Shown here: piece after piece, positions 7,377 through 17,833 of the stretch
Layout of the letters: each line of letters begins with the position of its first letter
How positions within the stretch are numbered: position 1 is the first letter of the stretch
Source: Deferribacter autotrophicus
GTDB taxonomy: Bacteria > Chrysiogenota > Deferribacteres > Deferribacterales > Deferribacteraceae
Length of the DNA: 64,000 nt
Reading direction: 5' to 3'
Assembly (NCBI RefSeq): GCF_008362905.1
Contig: NZ_VFJB01000004.1
Coordinates: 124,001 to 188,000, forward strand
The notes under the pieces: model-generated
What the model saw: the letters and a program-made list of their open reading frames with translations, nothing else
Databases searched by the model: none
What the model was told of the DNA's origin: nothing
Made by a program: the position numbers and the translations under genes

Positions 7377-8120
7377 TCATAATGTTAAAATTTCTACCCC
7401 GTTATCAGTCAGGGCAATAGTATTTTCATAATGTGCTGCTAGACTTCCATCCTTTGTAACGGCAGTCCAGCCATCGTCGAGGGTTACAACTTCATAATTT
7501 CCTATTACAACCATAGGTTCTATAGCTAACACCATGCCAGCCCTTAATTTAACTCCACGATTTGGTTTTCCAAAATTTGGTATTGTTGGATCTTCATGTA
7601 AATTCCTGCCTATACCATGACCGAAAAAATCCCTAACTACATTAAATCCATGTTTTTCAACATAGGATTGTATAGAATGTGAAATATCAAGTAGTCTATT
7701 ACCTATTTTAGCTTTTTTTATCCCTTCAAAGAAAGAATTTTTCGTCACTTCAACTAGCATCTTTGCTTCATCTGATACATTACCAACCATATAAGTTCTT
7801 GCAGCATCGCCATGAAATCCATCTTTATAAACACCTACATCTACACTAACAATATCTCCTTCTTTCAACACATAATCAGAAGGTATCCCATGTACAATCA
7901 CTTCATTTACAGATACACAAGTAGCAGCTGGATACCCTCTGTAATTTTTAAAAGAAGGTATCGCAGAGCGCTTATTTATAATATCTTCTGCGAATTTGTC
8001 AATATCTTTTGTTTTAATGCCTGGTTTTACAATACTTTCTAGTTTTTCTAAAACCTCTTTAACAATTATGCACGCTTTTCTAATCTTTTCAATCTCTGCT
8101 TTAGATTTTAATATTACCAT
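7377..8120 (-). CDS. map: methionine aminopeptidase type I
   Basis: A 247-residue pita-bread fold enzyme that removes the initiator Met after deformylation. The five metal ligands are visible: Asp in VSVDVG, Asp in GDAART, His in FGHGIG, Glu in AIEPM and Glu in HYENT. The length is typical of type Ia enzymes without an N-terminal zinc extension. The start overlaps the adk stop by 1 nt and infA follows after 10 nt. Confidence 0.97.
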   Translation of the reverse strand: MVILKSKAEIEKIRKACIIVKEVLEKLESIVKPGIKTKDIDKFAEDIINKRSAIPSFKNYRGYPAATCVSVNEVIVHGIPSDYVLKEGDIVSVDVGVYKDGFHGDAARTYMVGNVSDEAKMLVEVTKNSFFEGIKKAKIGNRLLDISHSIQSYVEKHGFNVVRDFFGHGIGRNLHEDPTIPNFGKPNRGVKLRAGMVLAIEPMVVIGNYEVVTLDDGWTAVTKDGSLAAHYENTIALTDNGVEILTL

Positions 8121-8767
8121 TATTTCACTATCTCTTTTATTCTCTCAAATATTATTTCTTGCTCACCAACACCATCAATTTCAAAGAACTTACCAGAATC
8201 TTTATAATATTCCTGCAATTGTTCAGTTTGTTCATGATAAACTTTTAATCTTTTATTAATAGTCTCCTCTTTATCATCATCTCTTTGAACCAACTCACCA
8301 CCACATGCATCACAAATACCTTCTTTCTTAGGTGGGTTATACTTAATATGATACGCTGCACCACACTTAGAACAACTTCTTCTCCCTGTCAATCTCTCCA
8401 TTATAAGCTCATCAGGCACATTTAGACTAATAATATGAGTTAACTCAATATTTAATTCATTCTTAAGCATATTATCTAATGCTTCTGCCTGAGGTATTGT
8501 TCTTGGAAAACCATCTAAAATGAAACCATTTTTACAATCATCCTGCTGTAATCTTGCCTTCACAATACCAATAATTACATCATCAGGTACTAATTTACCT
8601 TCATCCATGTATTTTTTTGCAAGTTTACCAAGTTCACTTCCCGATTTTACTGCTTTTCTTAATATATCGCCTGTAGAAATCTGAACGATTCCATATTCTT
8701 CAACTAATTTTGCTGATTGAGTTCCTTTACCAGCTCCAGGAGGACCTAAAAATACAATATTAATCAT
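8120..8767 (-). CDS. adk: adenylate kinase with zinc-type lid
   Basis: A 215-residue long-form adenylate kinase interconverting ATP, AMP and ADP. The P-loop is GPPGAGKGT (residues 8-16), the AMP-site motif is DGFPRT and the lid (about 125-160) carries CSKCGAAYH and CDACGG, giving four zinc-binding cysteines. It overlaps secY by 4 nt, a conserved secY-adk-map arrangement. Confidence 0.97.
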   Translation of the reverse strand: MINIVFLGPPGAGKGTQSAKLVEEYGIVQISTGDILRKAVKSGSELGKLAKKYMDEGKLVPDDVIIGIVKARLQQDDCKNGFILDGFPRTIPQAEALDNMLKNELNIELTHIISLNVPDELIMERLTGRRSCSKCGAAYHIKYNPPKKEGICDACGGELVQRDDDKEETINKRLKVYHEQTEQLQEYYKDSGKFFEIDGVGEQEIIFERIKEIVK

Positions 8768-10077
8768 ACGTAACCTCTCCCTTTGATTTTCCCACTCTTT
8801 ATAAATCCGTCATAATTATGAGAAATTAAATGTGATTCAATCTTCTGCATTACATCTAACCCAACACCTATCACAATAAGTAAACTTGTGCCACCAAAAT
8901 AAAATGGCATATTAAAATTCCTGATGATAAGCTGTGGTAAAACAGCAACAATTGCTAAATATATAGCACCTACAAATGTAAGCCTTGAAAGAACATAATC
9001 GATAAACTCTGCAGTAGGCTTACCTGGACGTTTACCTGGAATTACACCATGACTTTTTTCAATATTATCAGCTATATCATCTGGGTTAAAAATGATCGAT
9101 GTATAAAAGTATGTGAAAAATATTATTAACGCAACATAGAATAGATAATAAAATATTGAGCTAGGAGAAAAATAATAACCAATTTTAGCAAGTATAGGAT
9201 TTTTTGCAAAGCTTGACAGTGTACTTGGAAATGCAACTATAGATGCAGCAAAAATTATTGGTATAACACCTGCTGGATTTAACCTGATAGGTAAATAAGA
9301 GCTTGTTACACTGCTTCTCATACCAGCATATGTACCACGCCTTACATATTGAATAGGAATTCTTCTATATGAAATTTCCATAAAAATTACAGCTGCTGTT
9401 ACAACAATTATTATTGCTAACACTATTATTAGCGTAATAAGCTGCAGTTCACCTGTCTGTAAAAGTCTTATTGTATTAATTACAGCGGCGGGAAATCTCG
9501 CAATTATACCAGCAAAAATGATTAAAGATATACCGTTACCAATCCCTTTTTCTGTAATTTTTTCACCCAGCCACATAAGAAACACTGTACCTGTGGTAAG
9601 AGTAATCATCGTAGTTAATCTAAATCCCCAACCAGGAAACAGAACAACACTACTACCGTCAGGAGCGCTCATAGCTTCTAATCCAATAGCAATTCCCAAC
9701 CCCTGAATTGCACTAATAAGTACTGTACCATATCTTGTATACTTTGTTATCTTTTCCCTACCTTGAGTCCCCTGTTTTTTTAATTCAGCTAAACCAGGTG
9801 ATACTACTGTTAACAATTCCAAAATAATCGCTGCAGAGATATAAGGCATAATTCCAAGGCCAAAAACAGTCAGTCTTTTTAACGCCCCTCCTGTAAACAT
9901 ATCAAAGAAACCTAATAGAGTCCCAGTTTGTCTTGCAAAAAACTGAGCTAGTGCATCTGCATTAATCCCAGGAGTGGGTATGTGAGTACCAATTCTATAA
10001 ACAATCAATAAAAAAAGGGTAAATAATACCCTTTTTCGTAAATCAGGAATCGAAAAGATTTCTTCTATTTTTTTCAT
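8764..10077 (-). CDS. secY: protein translocase subunit SecY
   Basis: A 437-residue membrane protein with about ten hydrophobic segments and hallmark motifs: RIGTHIPTPGIN at the start of TM1, the GGALKRLTVFGLGIMPYI plug/TM2 region, RRIPIQYVRR, and PGKRPGKPT in the cytoplasmic loop that contacts SecA and the ribosome. It forms the translocation channel with SecE, encoded at 33898-34080 in the same superoperon. It lies 3 nt after rplO and overlaps adk. Confidence 0.97.
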   Translation of the reverse strand: MKKIEEIFSIPDLRKRVLFTLFLLIVYRIGTHIPTPGINADALAQFFARQTGTLLGFFDMFTGGALKRLTVFGLGIMPYISAAIILELLTVVSPGLAELKKQGTQGREKITKYTRYGTVLISAIQGLGIAIGLEAMSAPDGSSVVLFPGWGFRLTTMITLTTGTVFLMWLGEKITEKGIGNGISLIIFAGIIARFPAAVINTIRLLQTGELQLITLIIVLAIIIVVTAAVIFMEISYRRIPIQYVRRGTYAGMRSSVTSSYLPIRLNPAGVIPIIFAASIVAFPSTLSSFAKNPILAKIGYYFSPSSIFYYLFYVALIIFFTYFYTSIIFNPDDIADNIEKSHGVIPGKRPGKPTAEFIDYVLSRLTFVGAIYLAIVAVLPQLIIRNFNMPFYFGGTSLLIVIGVGLDVMQKIESHLISHNYDGFIKSGKIKGRGYV

Positions 10078-10080
10078 TTA

Positions 10081-10530
10081 TTACCCCAGATTTTTGATTT
10101 CCCCACCAGCATTTTTTATTTTTTCAATTGCGGAATTAGATATTTTATCAACTTCAAACACCAATTTTTTTGTTATTTCACCGTTACCAAGGACCTTTAC
10201 TCCGTCCTTATTCCCTTTAACCAATCTTTTAGCTACTAAAGATTCAATATTGACAACTTCGCCATCATTAAACTTCGCATTTATCTGTTCCAAGTTAACA
10301 ATCTCAAACTCTTTAGCAAATTTCTTATTAGAAAATCCTCTTTTTGGCAATCTTCTGTAAAGTGGCATTTGACCACCTTCAAAACCTGGTCTTACACCAC
10401 CACCAGATCTTGCCTTTTGACCTTTTGTACCTTTTCCAGCAGTGGTTCCTAAGCCACTACCGGTACCTCTACCAACTCTTTTTTTATCTTTTTTTGCACC
10501 TTTAGCTGGCCTTAAATCATGAAGTTCCAT
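10081..10530 (-). CDS. rplO: 50S ribosomal protein L15
   Basis: A 149-residue L15. The N-terminal extended tail is Gly/Lys rich (RVGRGTGSGLGTTAGKGTKG), followed by GFEGGQMPLYRRLPKRGF. It penetrates 23S rRNA and acts late in assembly around the central protuberance. It follows rpsE after only 12 nt, leaving no room for rpmD. Confidence 0.97.
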   Translation of the reverse strand: MELHDLRPAKGAKKDKKRVGRGTGSGLGTTAGKGTKGQKARSGGGVRPGFEGGQMPLYRRLPKRGFSNKKFAKEFEIVNLEQINAKFNDGEVVNIESLVAKRLVKGNKDGVKVLGNGEITKKLVFEVDKISNSAIEKIKNAGGEIKNLG

Positions 10531-10542
10531 TTATATCACCCC

Positions 10543-11028
10543 TTAGCTAATTATTTCTTTAATTGTTTTTCCTCTTAACTGAGCAACTTCTTCCAATGTC
10601 CTCATCTTTTTAAATCCATCCATAACAGCATAAAGCATATTAAGTGGATTACGGCTTCTAATAGACTTTGCAAGAATATTCTGAACACCAGCTAGCTCAA
10701 AGAGTGAACGAGTTACACCACCTGCAATTATACCAGTACCAGGAGCAGCTGGTTTCATAATTATCTCAGACGCACCATACTTTCCTAATACTTCATGAGG
10801 TATAGTACCTTTAACAACTGGTACTTCAACAATATTCTTTTTCGCAGCTTCAAGTGCCTTTCTTATAGCATCAGGCACTTCTCTAGCTTTTGCATGTCCA
10901 ATTCCTACACGGCCGTTATAATCTCCTACAATTACAGTAGCAGTAAATCTAAAAATTCTACCACCTTTAACGACCTTAGTTACCCTACCTATATGTACTA
11001 CTTTATCTACTAATTGTTTTTCGCTCAT
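10543..11028 (-). CDS. rpsE: 30S ribosomal protein S5
   Basis: A 161-residue S5 with a double-stranded RNA-binding fold ([19 protein letters not shown]) and a C-terminal S5 domain ([19 protein letters not shown]). With S3 and S4 it lines the mRNA entry channel and contributes to decoding fidelity. It sits between rplR and rplO. Confidence 0.97.
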   Translation of the reverse strand: MSEKQLVDKVVHIGRVTKVVKGGRIFRFTATVIVGDYNGRVGIGHAKAREVPDAIRKALEAAKKNIVEVPVVKGTIPHEVLGKYGASEIIMKPAAPGTGIIAGGVTRSLFELAGVQNILAKSIRSRNPLNMLYAVMDGFKKMRTLEEVAQLRGKTIKEIIS

Positions 11029-11046
11029 ATTTAGCTCTTCCTCCTA

Positions 11047-11412
11047 TTAGAATTCAAGCCCTGCTTCTCTTGCTGCATCTGCAAGAGCTTTTACTCTACC
11101 ATGATAAATGTAGCCGCCTCTATCAAAAACAACTTTCTTGATACCTTTCTCTAAAGCTCTCTCAGCTATAATTTTACCCACAGCTTTAGCAGACTCAAGA
11201 TTAACTCTACCATTAAACTTATCTCTCATCTCAGGTTCAAGAGAGCTTGCAGCTACAAGTGTATTACCATTTACGTCATCAATTATTTGCGCATATATAT
11301 ACCTATTGCTTTTAAACACGCATAGTCTTGGTCTTTCAACAGTCCCAAAAACTTTTTTTCTAATCCTTTTATGTCTTTTTAATCTAGCTTCACTTCTACT
11401 TAACTTTGCCAC
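11047..11412 (-). CDS. rplR: 50S ribosomal protein L18
   Basis: A 121-residue L18 with a basic N-terminus ([15 protein letters not shown]), [15 protein letters not shown] and the C-terminal [20 protein letters not shown] motif. It binds 5S rRNA in the central protuberance with L5. It is flanked by rplF and rpsE with short gaps. Confidence 0.97.
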   Translation of the reverse strand: MAKLSRSEARLKRHKRIRKKVFGTVERPRLCVFKSNRYIYAQIIDDVNGNTLVAASSLEPEMRDKFNGRVNLESAKAVGKIIAERALEKGIKKVVFDRGGYIYHGRVKALADAAREAGLEF

Positions 11413-11423
11413 TTTACCACCCC

Positions 11424-11960
11424 TTATTTAGCGGATTTACCAGCTTTTCTTAAAATGTGTTCACCTTCGTATCTAATCCCTTTTCCTTTATATGGCTCAG
11501 GCTTTCTAATTTTTCTAATATTTGCTGCCACCTGACCTACTAGCTGTTTATCAATCCCCTTTACAACTATCTTCTGAGGATTTTCAACAACAAACTCTAT
11601 ACCCTCAGGTGGTTCAACCACAACTGGGTGTGAAAAACCTAATGATAAATCCAATGCTTTACCTTTCAATGCAGCCCTATAACCAATACCTACAATCTCT
11701 AACCTCTTTTCAAAGCCTTTAGAAACCCCTTCAACCATATTATTTATGAGGCTTCTGTAAAGGCCATGGAAAGCTCTTGATTCTTTATTATCATCATGTC
11801 TTTTCACAAGAATTTCTTTATCAGTAATTTCAACGCTTATTTTTGGATGTAATTCTCTTTCTAACTTCCCTTTAGGACCTTCAACAATTATTTTATTGTT
11901 TTCAACCTTAACATTTACACCACTTGGTATGCTAATTGGTTTTTTTCCTATTCTCGACAT
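11424..11960 (-). CDS. rplF: 50S ribosomal protein L6
   Basis: A 178-residue L6 made of two homologous half-domains: [14 protein letters not shown] in the first and [21 protein letters not shown] in the second. It ends with the [14 protein letters not shown] signature. It lies near the sarcin-ricin loop and the factor-binding site. It is 9 nt downstream of rpsH. Confidence 0.97.
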   Translation of the reverse strand: MSRIGKKPISIPSGVNVKVENNKIIVEGPKGKLERELHPKISVEITDKEILVKRHDDNKESRAFHGLYRSLINNMVEGVSKGFEKRLEIVGIGYRAALKGKALDLSLGFSHPVVVEPPEGIEFVVENPQKIVVKGIDKQLVGQVAANIRKIRKPEPYKGKGIRYEGEHILRKAGKSAK

Positions 11961-11969
11961 TTCCCTCTC

Positions 11970-12368
11970 CTACCATATTTGGCAAATATATTCGCCGCCA
12001 ATTTTTTCCTTAATACATTGTTTAACAGTTTTAATTCCACGGGAAGTAGAAACTATACCTGTGCCAAGACCACCCAACACTGGCTTTAAGTTTTTTGATT
12101 TTACATACACCCTTCTACCAGGTGTACTAATTCTTTTCAATCCTCTAATAACAGATTCACCAGCAGCATCATACTTGAGGTATAATAATAAACTCTTCTT
12201 TACACCTTCATTAAGAATTCTGTAATTTTTAATATACCCTTCTTCTTTCATAATTTCAGCAATTGCTTCCTTAAGTTTTGAATAAGGAATAGCAACTTCT
12301 TGTTTTTTTACCATTGTTGCATTTCTGATTCTTGCAAGCATATCAGAAATAGGATCAGTCATTACCAT
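11970..12368 (-). CDS. rpsH: 30S ribosomal protein S8
   Basis: A 132-residue S8 with DPISDMLARIRNA at the N-terminus and the C-terminal STSRGIKTVKQ motif that packs on helix 21 of 16S rRNA. It organises the 30S central domain. In E. coli S8 also represses spc-operon translation; whether that applies here cannot be seen. It follows rpsN. Confidence 0.97.
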   Translation of the reverse strand: MVMTDPISDMLARIRNATMVKKQEVAIPYSKLKEAIAEIMKEEGYIKNYRILNEGVKKSLLLYLKYDAAGESVIRGLKRISTPGRRVYVKSKNLKPVLGGLGTGIVSTSRGIKTVKQCIKEKIGGEYICQIW

Positions 12369-12403
12369 ACTCTCTCTCCTTTTGTAATCGATATCCTATT
12401 GTG

Positions 12404-12589
12404 TTACCAACTAGCTTTTCTAACACCAGGGATCAAGCCTTCAGAAGCTAATTTTCTGAAGCAGACCCTGCACATATTAAATCTTCTAATAAAAGCTCTT
12501 GGCCTACCACAAATTGGACATCTGTTATATTCTCTTACTTTAAATTTTTTCTTTTTAAATGCACTATAATATTTTGCTTTAGTAGCCAC
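12404..12589 (-). CDS. rpsN: 30S ribosomal protein S14 type Z (zinc)
   Basis: A 61-residue short S14 with CPIC and CRVC motifs ([17 protein letters not shown]) that bind zinc. This is the type Z form found in thermophiles and many Gram-positives, rather than the 101-residue zinc-free form. It sits in the 30S head between rplE and rpsH. Confidence 0.97.
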   Translation of the reverse strand: MATKAKYYSAFKKKKFKVREYNRCPICGRPRAFIRRFNMCRVCFRKLASEGLIPGVRKASW

Positions 12590-12604
12590 CCTTTTTCCTC
12601 CTGG

Positions 12605-13144
12605 TTATTCTGCAAATGGCATGCCTAAGGCCTTAAGAAGCTCTCTAGCTTCTTCATCTGTCTCGGCAGTAGTAGTAATAATAATATCAAATCCACGGAT
12701 TTTATCTATCTTATCGTAGTCTATTTCAGGGAATACAATCTGTTCTTTAATTCCCATTGCATAATTACCTCTACCATCAAAGGAGTTTGGATTTACTCCT
12801 CTAAAGTCACGAACCCTTGCCAATGCGATGTTAAATAGCCTATACAAAAATTCGTAGGCTCTTACACCTCTCAATGTCACTTTACAACCAATAGGCATCC
12901 CTTCTCTTAATTTAAAACCAGCAATTGATTTCCTAGCTCTTGTCACCACTGGTTTTTGCCCAGCAATCAGCATCATATCATTAACAGCATTCTCAAGCAC
13001 TTTTGGATTGCTAATAGCCTCACCAACTCCCATATTCAAAACAACTTTTTCAATTTTGGGTACCTGCATAACATTTTTGTACCCAAATTTTTCCATTAAA
13101 TATGGGATAACTTCTTTTTTATATTTTTCCAGTAAAACACTCAT
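12605..13144 (-). CDS. rplE: 50S ribosomal protein L5
   Basis: A 179-residue L5 with [11 protein letters not shown], the [21 protein letters not shown] segment and [19 protein letters not shown]. It binds 5S rRNA and contacts the P-site tRNA and S13 from the central protuberance. Its start is well defined by [12 protein letters not shown] and its neighbours rplX and rpsN. Confidence 0.97.
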   Translation of the reverse strand: MSVLLEKYKKEVIPYLMEKFGYKNVMQVPKIEKVVLNMGVGEAISNPKVLENAVNDMMLIAGQKPVVTRARKSIAGFKLREGMPIGCKVTLRGVRAYEFLYRLFNIALARVRDFRGVNPNSFDGRGNYAMGIKEQIVFPEIDYDKIDKIRGFDIIITTTAETDEEARELLKALGMPFAE

Positions 13145-13159
13145 TTCACCGCTCCACCA

Positions 13160-13489
13160 TTAATCTTTATCTACAATCTCGCCACAGCTTTTGCAAAATC
13201 TTTGCTTTTTACCATCATCTAAAAGCTTATAACCTAATCTAACACCTTTATCGCACTTTTTACAAAAGTACATAACATTTGAAATATCTACAGGCATTTC
13301 TTTCTCTATAATCCCACCATCAGGATTCAGTGGGTTTGGTTTCATATGTCTTTTTACAACATTTACATTTTCAACAATTACTTTTCCTTTTTTCCTATCT
13401 ACTTTTAATATCTTACCAGTCTTACCTTTATCTTTGCCTGCAATAACAACAACTTCGTCATCTTTTTTCAATTTATACTTAACAGCCAT
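13160..13489 (-). CDS. rplX: 50S ribosomal protein L24
   Basis: A 109-residue L24 with an N-terminal KOW motif (DDEVVVIAGKDKGKTGKI), NVVKRHMKPNP and four C-terminal cysteines (CKKC and CKSC), giving a zinc-ribbon-like tail seen in some but not all bacterial L24 proteins. L24 initiates 50S assembly. It is 11 nt after rplN. Confidence 0.96.
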   Translation of the reverse strand: MAVKYKLKKDDEVVVIAGKDKGKTGKILKVDRKKGKVIVENVNVVKRHMKPNPLNPDGGIIEKEMPVDISNVMYFCKKCDKGVRLGYKLLDDGKKQRFCKSCGEIVDKD

Positions 13490-13500
13490 CTAATTTCCTC

Positions 13501-13869
13501 CTAAAGAACTTCAGGCGCCATTGAAACTATTCTTAAAAACCCTTTAGATCTAAGCTCTCTAGCTACAGGTCCAAAAACCCTTGTCCCAATAGGCTCTAAG
13601 TTTTTATTAAGCAGAACTGCAGCATTTTCATCAAATTTAATATATGTACCATCGGGACGTCTTCTTTCCTTAGTTGTTCTCACAACTACAGCTTTAACCA
13701 CAGATCCTTTCTTAATATTACTATCAGGTATGGTAGATTTAACACTTGCCACTATAACATCACCAACAGTGGCATATTTTTTCTTACTACCACCTAATAC
13801 TTTAATACACATAATTTCTTTAGCACCTGAGTTGTCAGCAACTTTTAATCTTGTCTGCATCTGTATCAT
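13501..13869 (-). CDS. rplN: 50S ribosomal protein L14
   Basis: A 122-residue L14 beginning [18 protein letters not shown], with [25 protein letters not shown]. It forms intersubunit bridges with 16S rRNA helix 14. Order rpsQ-rplN-rplX is canonical. Confidence 0.97.
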   Translation of the reverse strand: MIQMQTRLKVADNSGAKEIMCIKVLGGSKKKYATVGDVIVASVKSTIPDSNIKKGSVVKAVVVRTTKERRRPDGTYIKFDENAAVLLNKNLEPIGTRVFGPVARELRSKGFLRIVSMAPEVL

Positions 13870-13881
13870 AAGCTACTCCCA

Positions 13882-14151
13882 TTAATCATTTAAACTGGCG
13901 GGTCTTTCAATTATTTTACTGACACGCCATCTTTTTCTCTTACTGAGAGGTCTAGTCTCTATAATCTCAACAATATCACCAATTCTGCACTCATTATTCT
14001 CGTCATGTGCCATAAACTTTTTACTTCTTCTAATAAACTTATGATATTTTGGGTGCAACTTTAATGTTTCTACTTTTACAACAACAGATTTATCCATTCT
14101 GTCACTGACAACTACACCCCTTCTAATCTTCCTTCTTTTCCTACTTTCCAT
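13882..14151 (-). CDS. rpsQ: 30S ribosomal protein S17
   Basis: An 89-residue OB-fold protein with [35 protein letters not shown] and [13 protein letters not shown]. It is a primary 16S 5'-domain binder. Its start overlaps the rpmC stop by 11 nt. Confidence 0.97.
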   Translation of the reverse strand: MESRKRRKIRRGVVVSDRMDKSVVVKVETLKLHPKYHKFIRRSKKFMAHDENNECRIGDIVEIIETRPLSKRKRWRVSKIIERPASLND

Positions 14152-14347
14152 ATTGCCCCTCTAATTCATATTCTCTCAAAATTGTTTTAATTCTTGCTAT
14201 ATCTCTTCTGGTTTCCCTAATTTGTGCTGTGTTTTCTAAATCACCTGTAGCAAGTTTAAACTTTAATCTGAAGAGATTTTCTTTGAGCTCTCTCTCTTTT
14301 TTCCTGAGCTCATCTATACTCAATTTTCTCAATTCAGAAGCTTTCAT
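14141..14347 (-). CDS. rpmC: 50S ribosomal protein L29
   Basis: A 68-residue two-helix L29 ([49 protein letters not shown]). With L23 it frames the polypeptide exit tunnel and the trigger-factor and SRP docking site. It abuts rplP (1-nt overlap) and overlaps rpsQ. Confidence 0.97.
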   Translation of the reverse strand: MKASELRKLSIDELRKKERELKENLFRLKFKLATGDLENTAQIRETRRDIARIKTILREYELEGQYGK

Positions 14348-14772
14348 TACTCAACCTCCTCAAAATCAGACTTTTTAACAAATTTACATTTAACAGGCAA
14401 TTTATGTGAGGCGAGTCTGAAAGCTTCACGAGCTTGTGCTTCAGTAACACCAGAAATTTCATAAAGCATTGTACCTTCTTTTACTGGTGCTACATAATAT
14501 TCCACAGCACCTTTACCTTTACCCATCCTTGTTTCAGCAGGCTTCTTTGTTATAGGCTTGTGAGGAAAAATTCTAATAATAACCTTTCCTCCACGCTTAA
14601 CATAACGAGTAATGGCAATCCTCGCAGCTTCAATTTGCCTACTTGTAATTTTCCCTTTTGACATAGCCTGCAAGCCGTATTCACCAAATTCTACTTTATT
14701 CCCTTTAGTGGCTTTCCCTTTTATTCTGCCTTTGAAAACCTTCCTATATTTTAATCTCTTAGGCATTAACAT
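14347..14772 (-). CDS. rplP: 50S ribosomal protein L16
   Basis: A 141-residue L16 starting [11 protein letters not shown], with [25 protein letters not shown] and [22 protein letters not shown]. It contacts A-site tRNA and positions it in the peptidyl-transferase centre. It overlaps rpsC by 14 nt. Confidence 0.97.
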   Translation of the reverse strand: MLMPKRLKYRKVFKGRIKGKATKGNKVEFGEYGLQAMSKGKITSRQIEAARIAITRYVKRGGKVIIRIFPHKPITKKPAETRMGKGKGAVEYYVAPVKEGTMLYEISGVTEAQAREAFRLASHKLPVKCKFVKKSDFEEVE

Positions 14773-15433
14773 CGCTATCTACTCCCGCTGCTAATTTCTC
14801 TTTTTTTTCAACAATTTCACCTTTAAATATCCATACTTTTACGCCAATAATTCCATATGTTGTCAACGCTTCAGCAAAACCATAATCTATATCTGCTCTA
14901 ATTGTCTGAAGAGGCACTCTACCTCTAATATACCATTCAGTCCTTGCCATTTCAGCACCAGCAAGTCTTCCTGAGCATGCTATTTTAATCCCTTGAGCTC
15001 CACCTTTTAATGCTTGCAACACAGCTTTCTTCATTGCTCTTCTAAAAGCAACCCTTCTCTCAATCTGCATAGCAACATTTTCAGCAACTAGCTGTGCATC
15101 AATTTCAGGCTTTTTAACCTCTCTAATAACAACAGTAACATCGTTTTCAGTCAATTTCTTTAATTCTTTCTTTAAATTCTCTATCTCTGCACCTTTTTTC
15201 CCAATAACAATACCAGGCCTACTTGTATTCAAAATAATTCTTAATTTAGAGCCCATTCTTTCTACAATAATGCTAGATAGACCAGCCTGCTTTAATCTTT
15301 CCTTTAAAAATTTTCTAATTTTAAGATCTTCCATCAACTTTTCACGGTATTCTTTTTTACCGTAAAACCATACTGACTTCCAATCTTTATTTATCCCTAA
15401 TCTAAATCCTATAGGATGAACCTTCTGACCCAC
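14759..15433 (-). CDS. rpsC: 30S ribosomal protein S3
   Basis: A 224-residue S3 starting [14 protein letters not shown]. It has a KH domain ([20 protein letters not shown]) and the C-terminal [13 protein letters not shown] and [15 protein letters not shown] motifs. It lines the mRNA entry tunnel and has helicase activity with S4 and S5. It follows rplV after 13 nt. Confidence 0.97.
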   Translation of the reverse strand: MGQKVHPIGFRLGINKDWKSVWFYGKKEYREKLMEDLKIRKFLKERLKQAGLSSIIVERMGSKLRIILNTSRPGIVIGKKGAEIENLKKELKKLTENDVTVVIREVKKPEIDAQLVAENVAMQIERRVAFRRAMKKAVLQALKGGAQGIKIACSGRLAGAEMARTEWYIRGRVPLQTIRADIDYGFAEALTTYGIIGVKVWIFKGEIVEKKEKLAAGVDSDVNA

Positions 15434-15446
15434 TATTCACCTCCAC

Positions 15447-15779
15447 CTATTCTGCCAGAACAATTGTTATATGGCTGGTCCTTTTTCTTATTAATGTGGC
15501 TCTACCGTAGGCTCTAGGCATATATCTTTTCCATGTTGGACCACCATCAATTCTAATTTCTTTAATATACAATTTAGAAACATCTTTAACGCCATGATTC
15601 TCTTCTGCGTTAGCCATTGCTGATTTTAAAACTTTAGCAATCATACCTGCTGCTTTTTTATTTGTAAATTTCAAAATTGCCATAGCTTCATCAACATTTT
15701 TACCTCTTACCAAATCAGCAACTGGCCTCGCCTTTCTTGGTGATATCCTAAAATATTTTCCTACTGCTTTAGCTACCAT
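15447..15779 (-). CDS. rplV: 50S ribosomal protein L22
   Basis: A 110-residue L22 with RISPRKARPVADLVRGKNV, ENHGV and the GGPTWKRYMPRAYGRA segment. The last includes the hairpin loop that reaches into the exit tunnel near the macrolide site. It lies between rpsS and rpsC. Confidence 0.97.
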   Translation of the reverse strand: MVAKAVGKYFRISPRKARPVADLVRGKNVDEAMAILKFTNKKAAGMIAKVLKSAMANAEENHGVKDVSKLYIKEIRIDGGPTWKRYMPRAYGRATLIRKRTSHITIVLAE

Positions 15780-15790
15780 CGGAATCCTCT

Positions 15791-16072
15791 CTATCTGCCC
15801 TTAACTTTTTTATCTTCTTTCTTATGACCTTTGAAAGTACGGGTAAAAGAAAATTCACCTAACTTATGCCCAACCATATTCTCAGTTACATACACAGGAA
15901 CAAACTTTCTACCATTATGCACTGCAAAGGTCAATCCAACCATCTCAGGAATGATTGTACTTCTTCTAGACCATGTCTTAATAACTTTTTTATCACCAGT
16001 TTCCTTAGCTTTTAATACCTTTTTTAACAAATGCTCATCAACAAAGGGTCCTTTCTTAGATGACCTAGGCAC
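15791..16072 (-). CDS. rpsS: 30S ribosomal protein S19
   Basis: A 93-residue S19 with [39 protein letters not shown] and [17 protein letters not shown]. It is a 30S head protein that contacts S13 and bridge B1a. It is 11 nt after rplB. Confidence 0.97.
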   Translation of the reverse strand: MPRSSKKGPFVDEHLLKKVLKAKETGDKKVIKTWSRRSTIIPEMVGLTFAVHNGRKFVPVYVTENMVGHKLGEFSFTRTFKGHKKEDKKVKGR

Positions 16073-16083
16073 ACTTTCCTCCT

Positions 16084-16908
16084 TTATTTACGCCTGGATA
16101 CAATATATTTATCCGAAGGTTTATTTTTCTTACGTGTCTTATAACCTTTAGTAGGTTTACCCCAAGGAGTTACAGGATGGCGACCACCTTTTGACCTACC
16201 TTCACCACCACCATGTGGGTGATCAATTGGGTTCATTGCTGTACCCCTAACAGTAGGTCTAATACCAAGCCATCTACTCCTACCAGCTTTACCAATTTTA
16301 ATATTTTCATGATCAGGGTTAGATACCTGACCAATAGTAGCTTTACATTCAGCTAATATTAATCTGATTTCACCAGAAGGTAATCTTACGTGGCAGTACT
16401 TACCTTCCTTTGATAAAAGCTGAGCATATGTACCAGCTGACCTAGCAAGCTGTCCACCTTTACCAGGTCTCATCTCAATATTATGAATAACTGTACCAAC
16501 AGGTATATCTTTCAATTTTAACGCATTACCTGGCTTAATATCAGCACCCTGACCGCTTAAAATTGTATCACCAACTTTAATGCCCAATGGTGCTATAATA
16601 TACCTTTTTTCACCATCAGAATATGCAAGGAGAGCAATCCTTGCACTTCTATTTGGGTCATATTCAATAGACTTAACAGTTGCAGGAATGCCATCCTTAT
16701 CTCTCTTAAAATCGATAATTCTATAAAGTCTCTTATGACCACCACCTTTATGTCTTACAGTAATTCTTCCATAATTATTTCTTCCAGATTTTTTCTTAAG
16801 TGGTACAACAAGAGATTTTTCTGGTTCAGTTTTTGTAATTTCTGCAAAATCTGAACCAGTCCTAAATCTCATACCTGGAGATGTTGGTTTATATGTCTTA
16901 ATACCCAT
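16084..16908 (-). CDS. rplB: 50S ribosomal protein L2
   Basis: A 274-residue L2 with the [19 protein letters not shown] signature near the C-terminus, including the conserved histidine close to the peptidyl-transferase centre. The N-terminus ([16 protein letters not shown]) and SH3-like region ([19 protein letters not shown]) are also clear. It is essential for subunit association and sits between rplW and rpsS. Confidence 0.97.
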   Translation of the reverse strand: MGIKTYKPTSPGMRFRTGSDFAEITKTEPEKSLVVPLKKKSGRNNYGRITVRHKGGGHKRLYRIIDFKRDKDGIPATVKSIEYDPNRSARIALLAYSDGEKRYIIAPLGIKVGDTILSGQGADIKPGNALKLKDIPVGTVIHNIEMRPGKGGQLARSAGTYAQLLSKEGKYCHVRLPSGEIRLILAECKATIGQVSNPDHENIKIGKAGRSRWLGIRPTVRGTAMNPIDHPHGGGEGRSKGGRHPVTPWGKPTKGYKTRKKNKPSDKYIVSRRK

Positions 16909-16920
16909 CCTTAGCCTCTC

Positions 16921-17202
16921 TTACACAAACTCTAATTTTTGATCTTTTTCCAATACAACTATAGCTTTTTTCCAATCTTTTCTTCTACCCATTATAAGCC
17001 CAAATCTTTTCTTTTTCCCTTTGTAATTCATACACCTTACATCTTTAACTTTTACATTAAAGAGTTTCTCAACAGCCTCTTTTACCTGATATTTGTTAGC
17101 TCTTCTATCCACTGCAAATACAACTTGATTATACTTTTCCTTAAGATCAATCGCTTTTTCTGTAACTATAGGTTTTTTAATAATATCGTAAATACTAAGC
17201 AT
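16921..17202 (-). CDS. rplW: 50S ribosomal protein L23
   Basis: A 93-residue L23 (IIKKPIVTEKAIDLKEKYNQ, FAVDRRANKYQVKEAVEKLF, VKDVRCMNYKGKKKRFG). It sits at the tunnel exit and docks trigger factor and SRP. It overlaps the rplD 3' end by 8 nt. Confidence 0.97.
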   Translation of the reverse strand: MLSIYDIIKKPIVTEKAIDLKEKYNQVVFAVDRRANKYQVKEAVEKLFNVKVKDVRCMNYKGKKKRFGLIMGRRKDWKKAIVVLEKDQKLEFV

Positions 17203-17824
17203 TTGCTAAGACCTCCGTAATCCTTGGAAGGCAATCCTCTAGCATCAATATTGTCCTTGCGTTGATTACATCATATACATTTAGCCCTTTTACATTTAAT
17301 AACTTTACATAAGGCAAATTCCTGAATGCCCTAATTACTTTTTCATCTACTTCATTGTAAACAATCAGTACTTTCCTATCTGCATTAAAATTATTCAAAA
17401 TAGCTACTGCTTCTTTGGTTTTCCCATTTTCTACAGTTAAACTATCAATAATTTTCAATGCCCCATCATTAAGCTTGGCCCTTAATGCTGATTTTAAAGC
17501 ATTCTTTACCTTTTTCTTAGGCATCTTATAAGAATAATCTCTTGGCTTAGGTCCAAAAATTGTTCCACCACCAACCCAAAGTGGTGATCTAATTGAACCA
17601 ACCCTTGCTCTACCTGTCCCTTTTTGTCTCCATGGTTTTCTACCACCACCACTTACTTCGCCGCGTGTTTTTGTAGAATGTGTTCCTGCACGACGGCATG
17701 CAAGCTGCATTACTACTACTTCGTGCATCAACCATGGTTTCACAGGATAGTTTAATATTTCATCACTCACTTCAATATCTTTCACTTTTTTATTTTCTTG
17801 ATTTAACACTTCTAACACAGCCAT
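17195..17824 (-). CDS. rplD: 50S ribosomal protein L4
   Basis: A 209-residue L4. The internal loop KTRGEVSGGGRKPWRQKGTGRARVG (about residues 53-80; key residues GGGRKPW) reaches into the exit tunnel. In E. coli L4 represses the S10 operon; no leader structure was recognised here. It lies 9 nt after rplC. Confidence 0.97.
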   Translation of the reverse strand: MAVLEVLNQENKKVKDIEVSDEILNYPVKPWLMHEVVVMQLACRRAGTHSTKTRGEVSGGGRKPWRQKGTGRARVGSIRSPLWVGGGTIFGPKPRDYSYKMPKKKVKNALKSALRAKLNDGALKIIDSLTVENGKTKEAVAILNNFNADRKVLIVYNEVDEKVIRAFRNLPYVKLLNVKGLNVYDVINARTILMLEDCLPRITEVLANA

Positions 17825-17833
17825 GGCAACCTC

